DNA of 64,000 nucleotides from Endotrypanum monterogeii. Taxonomy: Eukaryota > Euglenozoa > Kinetoplastea > Trypanosomatida > Trypanosomatidae. Location of the stretch: positions 501,772 to 565,771 of the forward strand of contig CM007318.1 in NCBI GenBank assembly GCA_000333855.2, written 5' to 3'. Of this stretch, positions 1 through 9,000 are shown piece after piece. How positions within the stretch are numbered: the first letter of the stretch is position 1; each line of letters begins with the position of its first letter. The position numbers were made by a program, and so were the translations under genes. The notes beneath the pieces were generated by a model that searched no databases, was not told the origin of the DNA, and worked only from the letters and a program-made list of their open reading frames with translations.

Positions 1-1496
1 GCCCTCACATCACCGGGAACGATTGCCCCAAGACGCTGCAGGAATGCCACATTTAGTTCTACAGGATCATATATTTCAAAATCGGGGTTGAAATGTTCAA
101 AGAACGTACTTCTCCAGTTTTCTTTCACGAATTGTTCAATTTCTTCGCAGCGGCGGGATGGTATTTTCTGAAGATGATGAATGTTTGACAGCAAGCGAGC
201 GTACACAGTGCACTTCACCACTGTGTCGAGGTTGAACATGACGGTATTCAGCTCCTCTGCCTCTTCGTAGCATTGCGTCATCTCTTTGTCGTAGTAGAAT
301 CTCAAAGCTGTTATGCACTGCTGACACACAGGGAGAAAGTCGTCTGGCTGTGGGTGGCGTTCAGGTACTGGCATGAATTTTCGAAACGATGGTGGCGTTA
401 TAGCGTGACGCACAAGCCCTTTGGTGCCCAAGCAACAAGCACAGCTGGGCACTTGTGACTCTAACAATGCTGCTGAATCCGGCTGAAGTTCACTGACACC
501 GTGGGCGTATGGGCACTGCTTCTGCAGCTCACAGTGTCCCAAGGAATAATGCGTGCAGAGACGCGTCTTAATTTTTGGATCAAAGAGCAGCTGTATCTCG
601 AGGGCCTTGCGTGGATTCTCATTTGCACGCTTAGTGATTACTGCCAAACTTTTCTCTAACACGTAAAATTTGGCCCTTCCTGGAGAGCACTCGAAAAGAA
701 AGTTGCCTTGCCTATCCAACACACGCACCTTTGACCCGCTGCACGTTGATGGGGGACCTTTTTTTTCGTTTTTCTCTGACCTGCGAAATGCGTGTTCCCG
801 CTGCATTATTTTCAATTCCTTTGCAGCGGTTGGTGAAGTTTTCTCCAGCCACTTAGCAACATCAAAGGTACTTGATGTCATGTCAAAAGTCTCATACGCC
901 TTTATCATTACGGCTTTTCCAATTAAATAAGAAGCTAGCGCGTCCTCTGCCGCGTAGTTGATTTGGCTTTGCGAAAGCGGCAGTTCCCAGTTGCTGCGTG
1001 TGACCCAGTGGTTCTTCTCGATCGTTAAATTGGCCACGCTCTCTGCAAGCACTTGCAGATTTGTTTTTGGACCCTCATGAAGGCGTAAAAGGATGCTGTA
1101 CTCAGCCACGTCAATAACACTTTGAAGAGTAATGTTTTGCTCTTTTTGAATGCGTGATACGTCGTTTTTTACCCCAACCCCACATTTTATGATACTCGTG
1201 TCACAAAGCGCCTCTATCACCGCGGCAGGGAACAATCGACCGTCGAAATATGCGATATGAAGCACGAAGCAGTGGCTAGATGTGGCAAACTGGACAACGG
1301 AAAGCGGCGAATTCTTGAACCACTCCGAGTCAATACTCATTAATCTCAAGTGTGAAGGTTGCTGCCGCAGTGACCGCATCATCTCCGCCCACATGCGCTC
1401 CCCAAAGGATAACCAGGCAGCAGTGTCTCCTACAAAAACACTACATAGCCTTGCGGTGACAATGCTCGATGTGATGTTGAACATGGACTCTGTCAT
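1..1496 (-). CDS. EXD2-like 3'-5' exonuclease with CCCH zinc finger (3' end outside window)
   Basis: The frame is open from an ATG at 1496 to the left edge (about 498 residues), so the C-terminus is missing. Residues 50-200 read as a DEDDy exonuclease of the WRN/EXD2/RNase D class: Asp56-x-Glu58 in 'SIDSEWF', Asp112 in 'GVGVKNDV' and Tyr181/Asp185 in 'YAAEDA' match ExoI, ExoII and ExoIII. Downstream, 'VRVLDRQGNFLFEC' and a CxxC...His...CxxC block (about 352-394) resemble the region after the exonuclease in EXD2 proteins. A C-x7-C-x5-C-x3-H zinc finger ('CTHYSLGHC...CPYAH', about 314-332) lies between them. The family removes nucleotides from DNA or RNA 3' ends using metal ions; the zinc finger suggests an RNA substrate, which is inference. 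No in-frame ATG lies just upstream, and a pyrimidine tract ending in AG precedes the start by about 58 nt. Catalytic residues are intact. Confidence 0.85.
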   Translation of the reverse strand, partial: MTESMFNITSSIVTARLCSVFVGDTAAWLSFGERMWAEMMRSLRQQPSHLRLMSIDSEWFKNSPLSVVQFATSSHCFVLHIAYFDGRLFPAAVIEALCDTSIIKCGVGVKNDVSRIQKEQNITLQSVIDVAEYSILLRLHEGPKTNLQVLAESVANLTIEKNHWVTRSNWELPLSQSQINYAAEDALASYLIGKAVMIKAYETFDMTSSTFDVAKWLEKTSPTAAKELKIMQREHAFRRSEKNEKKGPPSTCSGSKVRVLDRQGNFLFECSPGRAKFYVLEKSLAVITKRANENPRKALEIQLLFDPKIKTRLCTHYSLGHCELQKQCPYAHGVSELQPDSAALLESQVPSCACCLGTKGLVRHAITPPSFRKFMPVPERHPQPDDFLPVCQQCITALRFYYDKEMTQCYEEAEELNTVMFNLDTVVKCTVYARLLSNIHHLQKIPSRRCEEIEQFVKENWRSTFFEHFNPDFEIYDPVELNVAFLQRLGAIVPGDVR

Positions 1497-1553
1497 GGCT
1501 GAAGAACTAGAGGAGAAAAAGACACGAAAAAGAGCATGAATAGGTAATGATGG

Positions 1554-1573
1554 CTGTGAAAGAGAAGAAATAC
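1554..1573 (-). promoter_or_regulatory. Predicted spliced-leader acceptor of the exonuclease gene
   Basis: On the minus strand a run of T and C (TTTCTTCTCTTTCACAG) ends in AG at 1555-1554, about 58 nt upstream of the ATG at 1496. This is the usual form of a kinetoplastid trans-splicing acceptor. Inferred from sequence only. Confidence 0.55.
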
Positions 1574-1965
1574 ACTTTAGAGATCATTTCTTTCCAATCA
1601 AGCCAGCTTGTCTTTAGCTACAAAGTAAACCGACGTGTAAGTTGTTCACCACAGGCTCTCATTTTTTTCTGATATTAGGAAGCGTCTTTTTTCTCTCTCA
1701 ATGCTGAACTACTTTGTTGGTAGGGTCTTGAATCTGCAGCCATAAAAATCAGAGCTCTCTGGAGCAGTAAAAGCGTACCATATACTCCACAGAGAAGGTG
1801 TCAGTTGAGTTCCGGTGCAACTTACGAGGTCATCGGAGCCCACTGTCGAGTGCTGCAGCCATCAAAAGAGGGGGGGGGGTGGCACTACGCTGTGATCACC
1901 AGGGTTTGAGGGGCTGGAAGGCCACACGGGAGGTGGGGTGGTGGTTTGTGATGCACATGTTAGTA

Positions 1966-2262
1966 CTAAGCAATTGCTTGGACATCACTGTATATAGTGC
2001 TTGCTGCCACTCCGCATACCATGATAATTTTGTCAGGCACTGTTCCAAATGAGCTTGTACTGGGAAGTTTTACGACAGGAAGGTCATCCCCGGCGAAAAA
2101 CGCTGCCCCTCTGCTATCAGTGGATCTAGAGACGACAAAAGGCGCATTCAAGAGACACTCTGCGTCCCGGAAAGTAAAAAATGCTAGTTCCTTTAGCAAC
2201 TCAAAACACACTGTGCAAAGTGAGGTTGCATACAATAATTTGCTCGTGGCTGTGGATGGCAT
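1966..2262 (-). CDS. Possible small protein, 98 aa, unrecognised
   Basis: A 98-codon ATG-started minus-strand frame in the spacer upstream of the exonuclease gene. Its composition is balanced (no homopolymer-derived residues), unlike the spurious frames in other spacers. Upstream, 'GGTATTGTTTGTCCTTGGGTAG' is a weak possible acceptor. An overlapping plus-strand frame (1997-2278) has similar length, so strand is assigned only from the direction of all neighbouring genes. No domain recognised. The residues include hydrophobic blocks but no clear membrane span. It could equally be chance ORF within a 3' UTR. Confidence 0.3.
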   Translation of the reverse strand: MPSTATSKLLYATSLCTVCFELLKELAFFTFRDAECLLNAPFVVSRSTDSRGAAFFAGDDLPVVKLPSTSSFGTVPDKIIMVCGVAASTIYSDVQAIA

Positions 2263-2707
2263 TTATGTGAGGTTGTGATGTTGGTTATGCTCTTCGCTCA
2301 TTCAACTACCCAAGGACAAACAATACCACACCGATGCGATGCAGCTTGCTTTCAACCGACAGCACTCTCGCAGTTATATTTTTGTATTGTTTTCCTTTCA
2401 GCATAGCTGCACCCGTGAATGAAGCGGACTTGCTGCAATCCGGTCCCTTGGCCAAACAGTGTTTGTTTCATCGTCATGAGACCTTTTTTTTTTTAAATGG
2501 ACCACTCATGTTGATTTTTTTTTTTTTTGGGGGGGGGGAGAGCTGCCTCTTATGCGGTTTTGTAGGCCCCCGTTTCCCGGTCGTGGTTCTTTGGCGTTTT
2601 CTTCGCCAAATCCGGGGGGGGGGGTCTGGTCTTTTGGCGCTCCCCCTTTCTGGCTTTGTGGTCTGCCGCGGCGTTGGCGGTGGGTGCTGCGGGCTCGCCG
2701 TCGGGGT

Positions 2708-2985
2708 GGGGGGGGGGGGGGGCGGGCCTGGGGGGCTTCCCCCCCCCCTCGCGCCATGGGTTCTCCAGTGGGGGGCTGGGGTTTGTTTTTTCGGGAGTGG
2801 CCCCCCGCCACCCCCCCGCGAAAAGGGAGGGGCGCGGATGCCNNNNNNNNNNGGCATCCGCGCCCCTCCCTTTTCGCGGGGGGGTGGCGGGGGGCCACTC
2901 CCGAAAAAACAAACCCCAGCCCCCCACTGGAGAACCCATGGCGCGAGGGGGGGGGGAAGCCCCGCGAGTCCGCCCCCCCCCCCCC
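2708..2985. repeat. Inverted repeat (perfect 111-bp arms) around a 10-N gap
   Basis: Bases 2732-2842 are the exact reverse complement of 2853-2963, including homopolymer lengths (10 C/G, 6 G/C, 7 C/G runs agree). Similarity continues with a few mismatches to a 15-base G run at 2708-2722 and a 13-base C run at 2973-2985. Only Ns (2843-2852) separate the arms. Identical homopolymer lengths on both arms suggest the same molecule end read twice, i.e. a scaffold joined to its own copy or a foldback read. A genuine near-perfect palindrome is the alternative. Confidence 0.9.
2843..2852. other. Assembly gap (10 N)
   Basis: Ten Ns at the exact centre of the inverted repeat; ten is probably a nominal scaffolding length and not a measured one. 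Confidence 0.95.
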
Positions 2986-3321
2986 TGGGGGGTCACGGAG
3001 CATCCCGAGGTTTCGGGCGCCGCGGGGTCGTTTGCCAGGGTATTTCGGGGTGGGGGTGCGTTCTTGCGCTCGTCCGGGGTGGTGGGCGGCTCCGTGTGGC
3101 GCTTTTTTTTCCCCGCCCCGTGGGCGTTGCTCTTGGCGGCGGCGGCTCGCCGGCGCGGGGCCTGGCCGCCCGCCTTCGGGGGGGGGGGGGGCATATCGCC
3201 CTGTCCATCGCCTAGGGGGGGGGGGGGCCAGGGTGGGGGTTCGGTGGGCAGAGGGCGGGCGGTCAAGCACCGGAACGCCAGCGCGCCCTGTTTCGCACCG
3301 TGCTCGGGTGCGTGGTTGTTG

Positions 3322-3591
3322 TCAGATGGTGTCGTGCAGAAGTCGTAGGGCGCGACTACAGCCTGCTGCTTTCATTCGCTGCTTGGGAGAGTTTTTGTCT
3401 CTGTCAGTGGCAGATTCGAGGGACTTCCGGAGCTGGTCGAGAGCAGCGCTGGTTGGGTCGACCCCTTCAACATAGTCCGCAACCGCATTCAGGATCGCTG
3501 GATCGATGGCGGCATCGTCACCGGCACCAGGGTGCGAAGCAACTAGCAATGTCAGTTCCTCAAGGAGGTGGCCAGCTTCTTCCAACTCCAT
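3322..3591 (-). CDS. Small acidic protein, 89 aa, unrecognised; possibly truncated
   Basis: An ATG-started frame with protein-like composition: acidic and Leu/Ala-rich helical N-terminus ('MELEEAGHLLEELTLL'), then 'VADYVEGVDPTSAALDQL' and a basic C-terminus. A good acceptor (TTCTTGTTACTTTTCTTAG, AG at 3665-3664) lies 73 nt upstream and no other ATG intervenes, so expression is plausible. The stop falls about 30 bases before the G/C island, so the true protein may be longer and cut by the island or by a frame error there. No domain recognised. Confidence 0.5.
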   Translation of the reverse strand: MELEEAGHLLEELTLLVASHPGAGDDAAIDPAILNAVADYVEGVDPTSAALDQLRKSLESATDRDKNSPKQRMKAAGCSRALRLLHDTI

Positions 3592-4097
3592 CGAGGCGAC
3601 GATTGTACTTTAAGTTATGTCGTTTGTAACGAGAAAGCCGTTTGCTTCGTGCCGTTAATATGTCTAAGAAAAGTAACAAGAACAGGTGATAATGTATTCG
3701 CTTGTTTGTGTAGTGTGTGTGTGTGGGTGAGTCCAACGGGCTATGTCCAAGAACATATGATGGCAAGCGCCAGGGGAACAGATATCGGCGTGGATTAAGA
3801 AACATGCACTATTGCTGCAGAGTTCGGGTGGGGCAATGAATGTCATCGCTTTCAGCCCGGGTGCTCACTTGTTTGCGGCACGCGGCGTGGGATGCAATAC
3901 AAAACGTGGCGGTGTGCTGGCATTCTTTACCCTCTGTGGTGGTGGGCTAAATGTTTTATTATTGACATTGCCAGAGACAAAACATTACCCACAAAAGCTT
4001 ACATTGAGGAGGCGCATGTGACCATATTTTGCGGGGGCAGCGCGTCATGCGTTTTTCTTGGTTTGGTTTCTACGCTCGGCTGTTGTCATGCGAGGGG
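3592..4097. other. Spacer between phosphatase and 89-aa gene
   Basis: Holds a (GT)n-rich stretch near 3711-3724 and the predicted acceptor at 3664-3682 for the 89-aa gene. No other feature seen. Confidence 0.5.
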
Positions 4098-5174
4098 TTA
4101 TAGCTTGGAAGTACGAGCGCCACGAGCGTGGTGTAGCGTCATTTCCGCATGCGCTGACTCCACAAAGCCGCTGTTCATAATATTCAGCTTCTGGGCAGGA
4201 ATGGGTGTGCTTCGACGCTTTGGCAACGTGATGCCAAGGATCTGTTGCCGCACTGTGGAGCGCACATTCATGGTTTCCATAAAGTCGTCGCACCGGACAT
4301 AGTCGAGGTCACGCCAGTGATCTAACTCCTTCGTCACGTGCTCGCCTAAGGGCACCTGAGCCACAGCGCGCAGAACAGGCAGTATGTCCAGCAAGGCGCG
4401 ATCCTTCTCCAGGCGAGCGATTTCCTGTTGTCCCTGCTGCAGTGCAGTGAGCAGCGAGCCTTCGATCTCTTCAGGATTCCCTTCCTGGGCCTTGCGTAAG
4501 GCGAACATGTAGCGTTGCAACACACGGTCGTCGGGGTCGAAAGCGTCAATGCGAACACCGTTGCGTGGTGTGAGTGGAAAGCTACGCACGTTATCGTCGA
4601 GCATAACGACGCTGTTCATCTTGCGCCCTAACATGGGAAGATACTTCATGTACCCCTGCTGCTCTAGCGTCTGTGTACGCGAGAGGGCGTAGAAATTTGT
4701 GTGATTGGTGCTACTGCTTTTCTTCTGACTTTCCTTCGCCAACTCCACGTGACTATAGAAGGAGCGCGGCAGATGCATCACCTGCTGCTCGAGTGCATCC
4801 AGCACTGCACAGCAGTATGAGGCCGTTCCTGCAGTCCAAAAGACCACTTCAAATAGTTCGTTTACCTCCACCAGGAATTCCTTCAGATGCGGGCGAAGAA
4901 GTACATGGTAGTCAACGAAGTCGACATCCTGAAGTGCCGAGTCGATGGTTTTGTCCTTACTGTCGTCGTGGCGGCTCATGCCGTACGTATGAATAAGCGT
5001 TTCGTCAATATCCAGCACCAGTGTGTGCCTTCCTCTGTTCCTCGGCAGTGGGGCTGGAAGAGGAAGTGGCCAATGTGGTTCGATTTCTTGACGCAACCCG
5101 ATGGCTACCACGGAGCAGAGCGTCTTCAGTCCTGCAGCAGAGGCTTGCTGCCGCAGAGAAGCGGTGGAACGCAT
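4098..5174 (-). CDS. NLI-interacting factor / FCP1-type (HAD) protein phosphatase
   Basis: 358 aa from the ATG at 5174. Residues 50-220 form an SCP/FCP1-type catalytic domain: the nucleophile motif 'LDIDETLIHT' (DxDxT, Asp55 and Asp57), 'WTAG' at 113-116 for motif II, a Lys in 'GRKM' near 185, and 'MLDDN' at 191-195 for the acidic metal-binding motif III. These enzymes are Mg-dependent Ser/Thr phosphatases of the HAD superfamily; the substrate here is unknown. The frame continues upstream of 5174 without a usable ATG (the upstream codons encode a Phe-rich stretch that is the splice pyrimidine tract), so Met at 5174 is the start. The C-terminal ~140 residues after the domain are not recognised. 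Confidence 0.88.
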   Translation of the reverse strand: MRSTASLRQQASAAGLKTLCSVVAIGLRQEIEPHWPLPLPAPLPRNRGRHTLVLDIDETLIHTYGMSRHDDSKDKTIDSALQDVDFVDYHVLLRPHLKEFLVEVNELFEVVFWTAGTASYCCAVLDALEQQVMHLPRSFYSHVELAKESQKKSSSTNHTNFYALSRTQTLEQQGYMKYLPMLGRKMNSVVMLDDNVRSFPLTPRNGVRIDAFDPDDRVLQRYMFALRKAQEGNPEEIEGSLLTALQQGQQEIARLEKDRALLDILPVLRAVAQVPLGEHVTKELDHWRDLDYVRCDDFMETMNVRSTVRQQILGITLPKRRSTPIPAQKLNIMNSGFVESAHAEMTLHHARGARTSKL

Positions 5175-6038
5175 TTCGGCGTCCACGGTGGGCAATCTGT
5201 ACTTTTTTAAAGCACCGCTGAGAGTTAGCGATTCCCCTTGGAAACGGAAAAAAAAATAAGTCGATTCGCCCACAAGAAAACTTCGATTAGGGATTTTTTT
5301 TTTTTGATGGGGGTGTGTGGAGAGATGCGCGTGCGTAAGTTTTTATGTATGATGGCAGATGAACACTGTCGATAAAGGCAGTAGTCACACCCGATGGAGG
5401 GCAATGATGTGGGCAGATTGGAGTATGCGATTGACGGGAAAAATGGCAGACACAGTCGCGTCAACAGAGGTGTGTTGACTAGGACTATGCGTCTCTCACG
5501 AGTTGGCCCAGAAGATGTAATGATGGCGAAACAATAGATGCGAAAGCTGATGGGAGGGGGGGGGGACGGGGAGGGGTAGCGGTGGAGCTGCATGAGGAGG
5601 ACAAGAAGACCAGTTATAAGGGAAACCGACACAAGGGCGTGGTATCTCGACGAGTCTGCCCCCCTCCTTGCCGAGATCCTGTCGTCACTGAAGGTGAAAG
5701 GGGTAGAAACACCGTTCATGGCCTGCAAAGCTGTACCCCCTCAAAGAACATGAAGGTTCACGCATGATCGGGGGTGTCTCTGCACCCAAACAGAAAGGGG
5801 CCAGGGAGGGGGGGGGGAGGTTCAGCACCGCAAATCCGAGAGGTGATGTGTTGTTTAAGTAGAGAAGCAGTAGAAGATTTCGTTTGTTCTGAATGGGTGA
5901 AGGTACACCACCTTTACCCTTGTTTTTTTTTTTTTTGCCTTATCGTTTTCCACGTCCACACACACACACACACGTAGCAAAAAAAAAAAAAATGGACGGG
6001 TGTTAGCGCGCACGCGCCATCGACCAGTTGCACCACGG
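5175..6038. other. Spacer between DNA polymerase and phosphatase genes
   Basis: Contains homopolymers (A runs at about 5249-5257 and 5981-5991, G run near 5558-5566) and a (CA)n tract at about 5955-5973. A 167-codon minus-strand frame here (5225-5728) is Ser/Pro/Leu-rich, overlaps the acceptor, and is not supported. Confidence 0.5.
5237..5259 (-). promoter_or_regulatory. Predicted spliced-leader acceptor of the phosphatase gene
   Basis: A T9-containing pyrimidine tract followed by CCGTTTCCAAG on the minus strand, AG at 5238-5237, 63 nt before the ATG at 5174. It decides the start, because any longer reading would begin inside the tract. Confidence 0.65.
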
Positions 6039-9000
6039 TTACTCTCCCACACCGAGTTCATGTTCGACAGACCACTCCTGTAAGTTACCCAGGGAGGTGC
6101 CGAACTTGACCGTGACACTCAACGGTACGAGCAACTGCATGGCGTGTGACATCGCTGAGGACAACAGCTGGACCATCGTATGCAGCAGCTCTTTTCGGAC
6201 CATGAAGACCATTTCGTCGTGAATTTGAGAAAGCAGAGAGACGTCAGAGCGATTGTAGCGCTGCAGTACTTCCTTTGATACAGCCAACATCGCCATCTTC
6301 ATCACGTCGGCGGCGCTACCCTGCACCACGCTATTGAAAGCTTGCCGCTCCGCGTGCGACCGTCGCGAGAGCACCGTACTGCAGATGTCCGGCAGGTACC
6401 GCAGGCGACCGCTGAGGGTGCGCACGAACCCATTGGTACGGCTTTCCTCGATGACGCGGCGGTGATAGGTGTCGATACCGGGAAATGCATTTTTCAGCAG
6501 TGAGGTGATGTGGAGGGCTCGATCAACGGTTACGCCCATGTGTGTGGCGAGCGTCTTGGGCCCCGCGCCGTACAGAACACCAAATACGACACGCTTCGCC
6601 AGGCTGCGCTCCTCAGAGCTAACGGGCTTTTTTTTGAAGACCACCTCTGCAATGGTTCGGTGAATGTCTGCCGATGTTGTCAGCGCTTTGACAAGTGTGG
6701 CGTCACCACACAGGTGCGCTAAAACGCGTAGCTCAATCTGTTGGTAGTCAATGGACAAGAGCACGAATCCGTCAGCAGCGACAAAGCAGCGACGAAATCC
6801 CAAGAGGTCTTCTTCACCGTCTTCCTGGGCATCGTTATCCGCCACGGGGGCTGTGATGCCATTGCGTGGAAGATTCTGAAGGTTCGGCTCTACGCACGAA
6901 AGCCGTCCAGTGTCAGTGCCTTCCTGAAGGAAATTTGGGTGCAGCGTGGCGTACCCCCTCGCAGGAAGTATCATCTCGCCCGAGAGCATCGCAGTCATTT
7001 CCTCTTCGCTATTCCCCTGGTTTCGTGTTCGCCCTGGCTCGGCGCTGCTACCTGTCTGAAGCCAGCGATCCACAAACGGGTTGTCATCACTCACATCCAC
7101 CGCTTCTCTCACCACCGGTGGCGGCGCGGTGTCGATGACGTCGTCACCGTCGTGCACCGGATGTCGACTTTCCCCGGCATTATCTGTTTCCGTCTCCACG
7201 CCAGCGTTATGATGACTCGGGGATGGACTTGCTTGCGTCTGCGTGCGCACCACGGCATAGCTCATCATTCCTTCTACGTATGTTTGCATCAGCTTCGACA
7301 CCTTCCGATAGCGTAATAAACACGCAGGAAACTCGTGATACTGGGCGAGGGAGCGCAGCGTATCTTCTGCTGTCGACAGTCGACCCCCTTTGGTGATTGT
7401 GAGTCCACTGCCACTAACACTTTCGCCATTTCCGGGCTTCAGAGCGTACTTGCCCAGCTGAAGCACTTCGTAGAGTGCCTTGCGGCACTGATCATGGCTC
7501 TGTATGTTGAAGTCTTTGCCAAGTTCCGGGACGAGATTCTTGGCAAGGCTGCGCTGCCGCTCCATCTCCACCTCGCAACTCACCTGGTAGCGGTGAACTT
7601 CATAAAGATCCACGCGCATGCCGTTGTACTTCATAAGCGCCAGAAGCAGTGCAATCCGCTTTTCCTGCCTCAGGAATGCTTGCAGGAGCCCCTTGCTACC
7701 CAGAAGTCCATACAAACTGCGGTAGACGGTGGCCAAGTAGTACACTTGCTGAGCTAGCTGGCATTGTGCGGGTGTCAGGGGTGGGGCTGTTGTGGCTGCT
7801 GAATTCTTGATGCCTTCGGCGAAGCTGCTTGTCGAATGCGAAGGAATCCCTGCGTTGCTCATCTTTTCTAGCTGCACCGTCGGTAGCGACTTTCCGCCAC
7901 ACACGTGCAAGAGCAGCTGCTCGTAGTCGCAAAGCACATTCATGTCGGCATCGCTCGCTCCGTCTTCGAACGCTGTAGATCTTTCCGCCACCAAATCAGT
8001 GGCGACGGGCGGAGGCTTCCATGGTGCCGTGGCCACGTGCAGCTGCGCCATCCACGCCATGACGCGCACGTCACTGATGCAGTGCGACCACAAGGTGCCC
8101 TTGCAGTACGCGAGTACTGCCACCAGAAGAAATTGCGCATTAAAGGTAATGAGCTCTACCCCAGGTAGCTCCGCCAAAATGCGGCATAGGAAGGCCAGGC
8201 CAACCGTCTGCGCCGGCAGTGCGTACATGTTGTCTTTCCAACGTACCAGAACAAGCTCCATGTGCTGGTGACTGCACGTTGGATCGGGGGAGGAAAAACT
8301 GCACGACACGCGGCGCTTCGCCGCCTTTGCACCGCTTCGTTGATGGGTAAAGTTTGTGCTACACCCGACGCTTGCAAGCCCGGCTGCCGCGCTGCTGTCG
8401 CTACCGAGGGCCGAAACACCGACAAATAGGGGTGGTGCCTGGATACGATCTGGGTCGTTGAGGGCGCGGCGCACGTCGTTGAAGAGCTCCTCGGATGAGT
8501 ACTGAAGATATATATATGGGACGGAAACCATGACTGCCGCGGTGGGTCCACTCTGCACTTCTGCCATTGAGCCTTTGACAGTATCAGAAGCCTTGAGAGA
8601 GAAGAGTACTCGAGGGGCCGGCATTGGGTACCCAGAGGGAGTCGTGGTGCCTGGAAAGACCGCGTCGCCTCCACTTCGCTTACTCGTCTTGCGCTTTCCT
8701 GTTTCCGTGGGGGCTGCGGCCATGGTGCCAGTCGCAGCACCTTTGTGCTTCCGCGCTCTTGGTTTCTTTCCCGTGCCAGTGCCGAGAGCACTCTGTTCTT
8801 GGATGACAGCAGCAGTTTCGTTTCGTTGCGCGCGTTCGCAGGCATTTCCCTCTTCTTCGCTGTCGTGGTTATCAGCCCTCTTCGCATCTCTTTGTCGCTT
8901 CTTGCCTCCAAAACGCTTCGCTGAGAAAAAGGATGACTTGTCGTTGTTGTTGCACTTTGGGGGCCTACACCTTTGCTCCTCGGCACTCTGCTGCACCCTT

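Larger units (their letters stand above)
2529..3290. other. Anomalous G/C-homopolymer island
   Basis: About 760 bases made largely of G runs and C runs (many of 8-15), very unlike the mixed-composition spacers around it. Long open frames in every phase here encode only Gly, Pro, Arg and Ala low complexity and should not be called as genes. The island encloses the inverted repeat and a 10-N gap. It begins abruptly after a T run at about 2515-2528 and ends near 3290, where normal composition resumes. It may be low-quality consensus, a misjoined contig end, or a real GC-rich element. Confidence 0.7.

Noticed and set aside
2334..3475. Long open frames on both strands through the G/C island
   Set aside because: They encode only Gly/Pro/Arg/Ala strings, exist in several phases at once and run through the N gap; open because of composition, not coding.
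5225..5728. 167-codon minus-strand frame upstream of the phosphatase
   Set aside because: Crosses the predicted splice acceptor and has Ser/Pro/Leu composition typical of pyrimidine-rich spacer.
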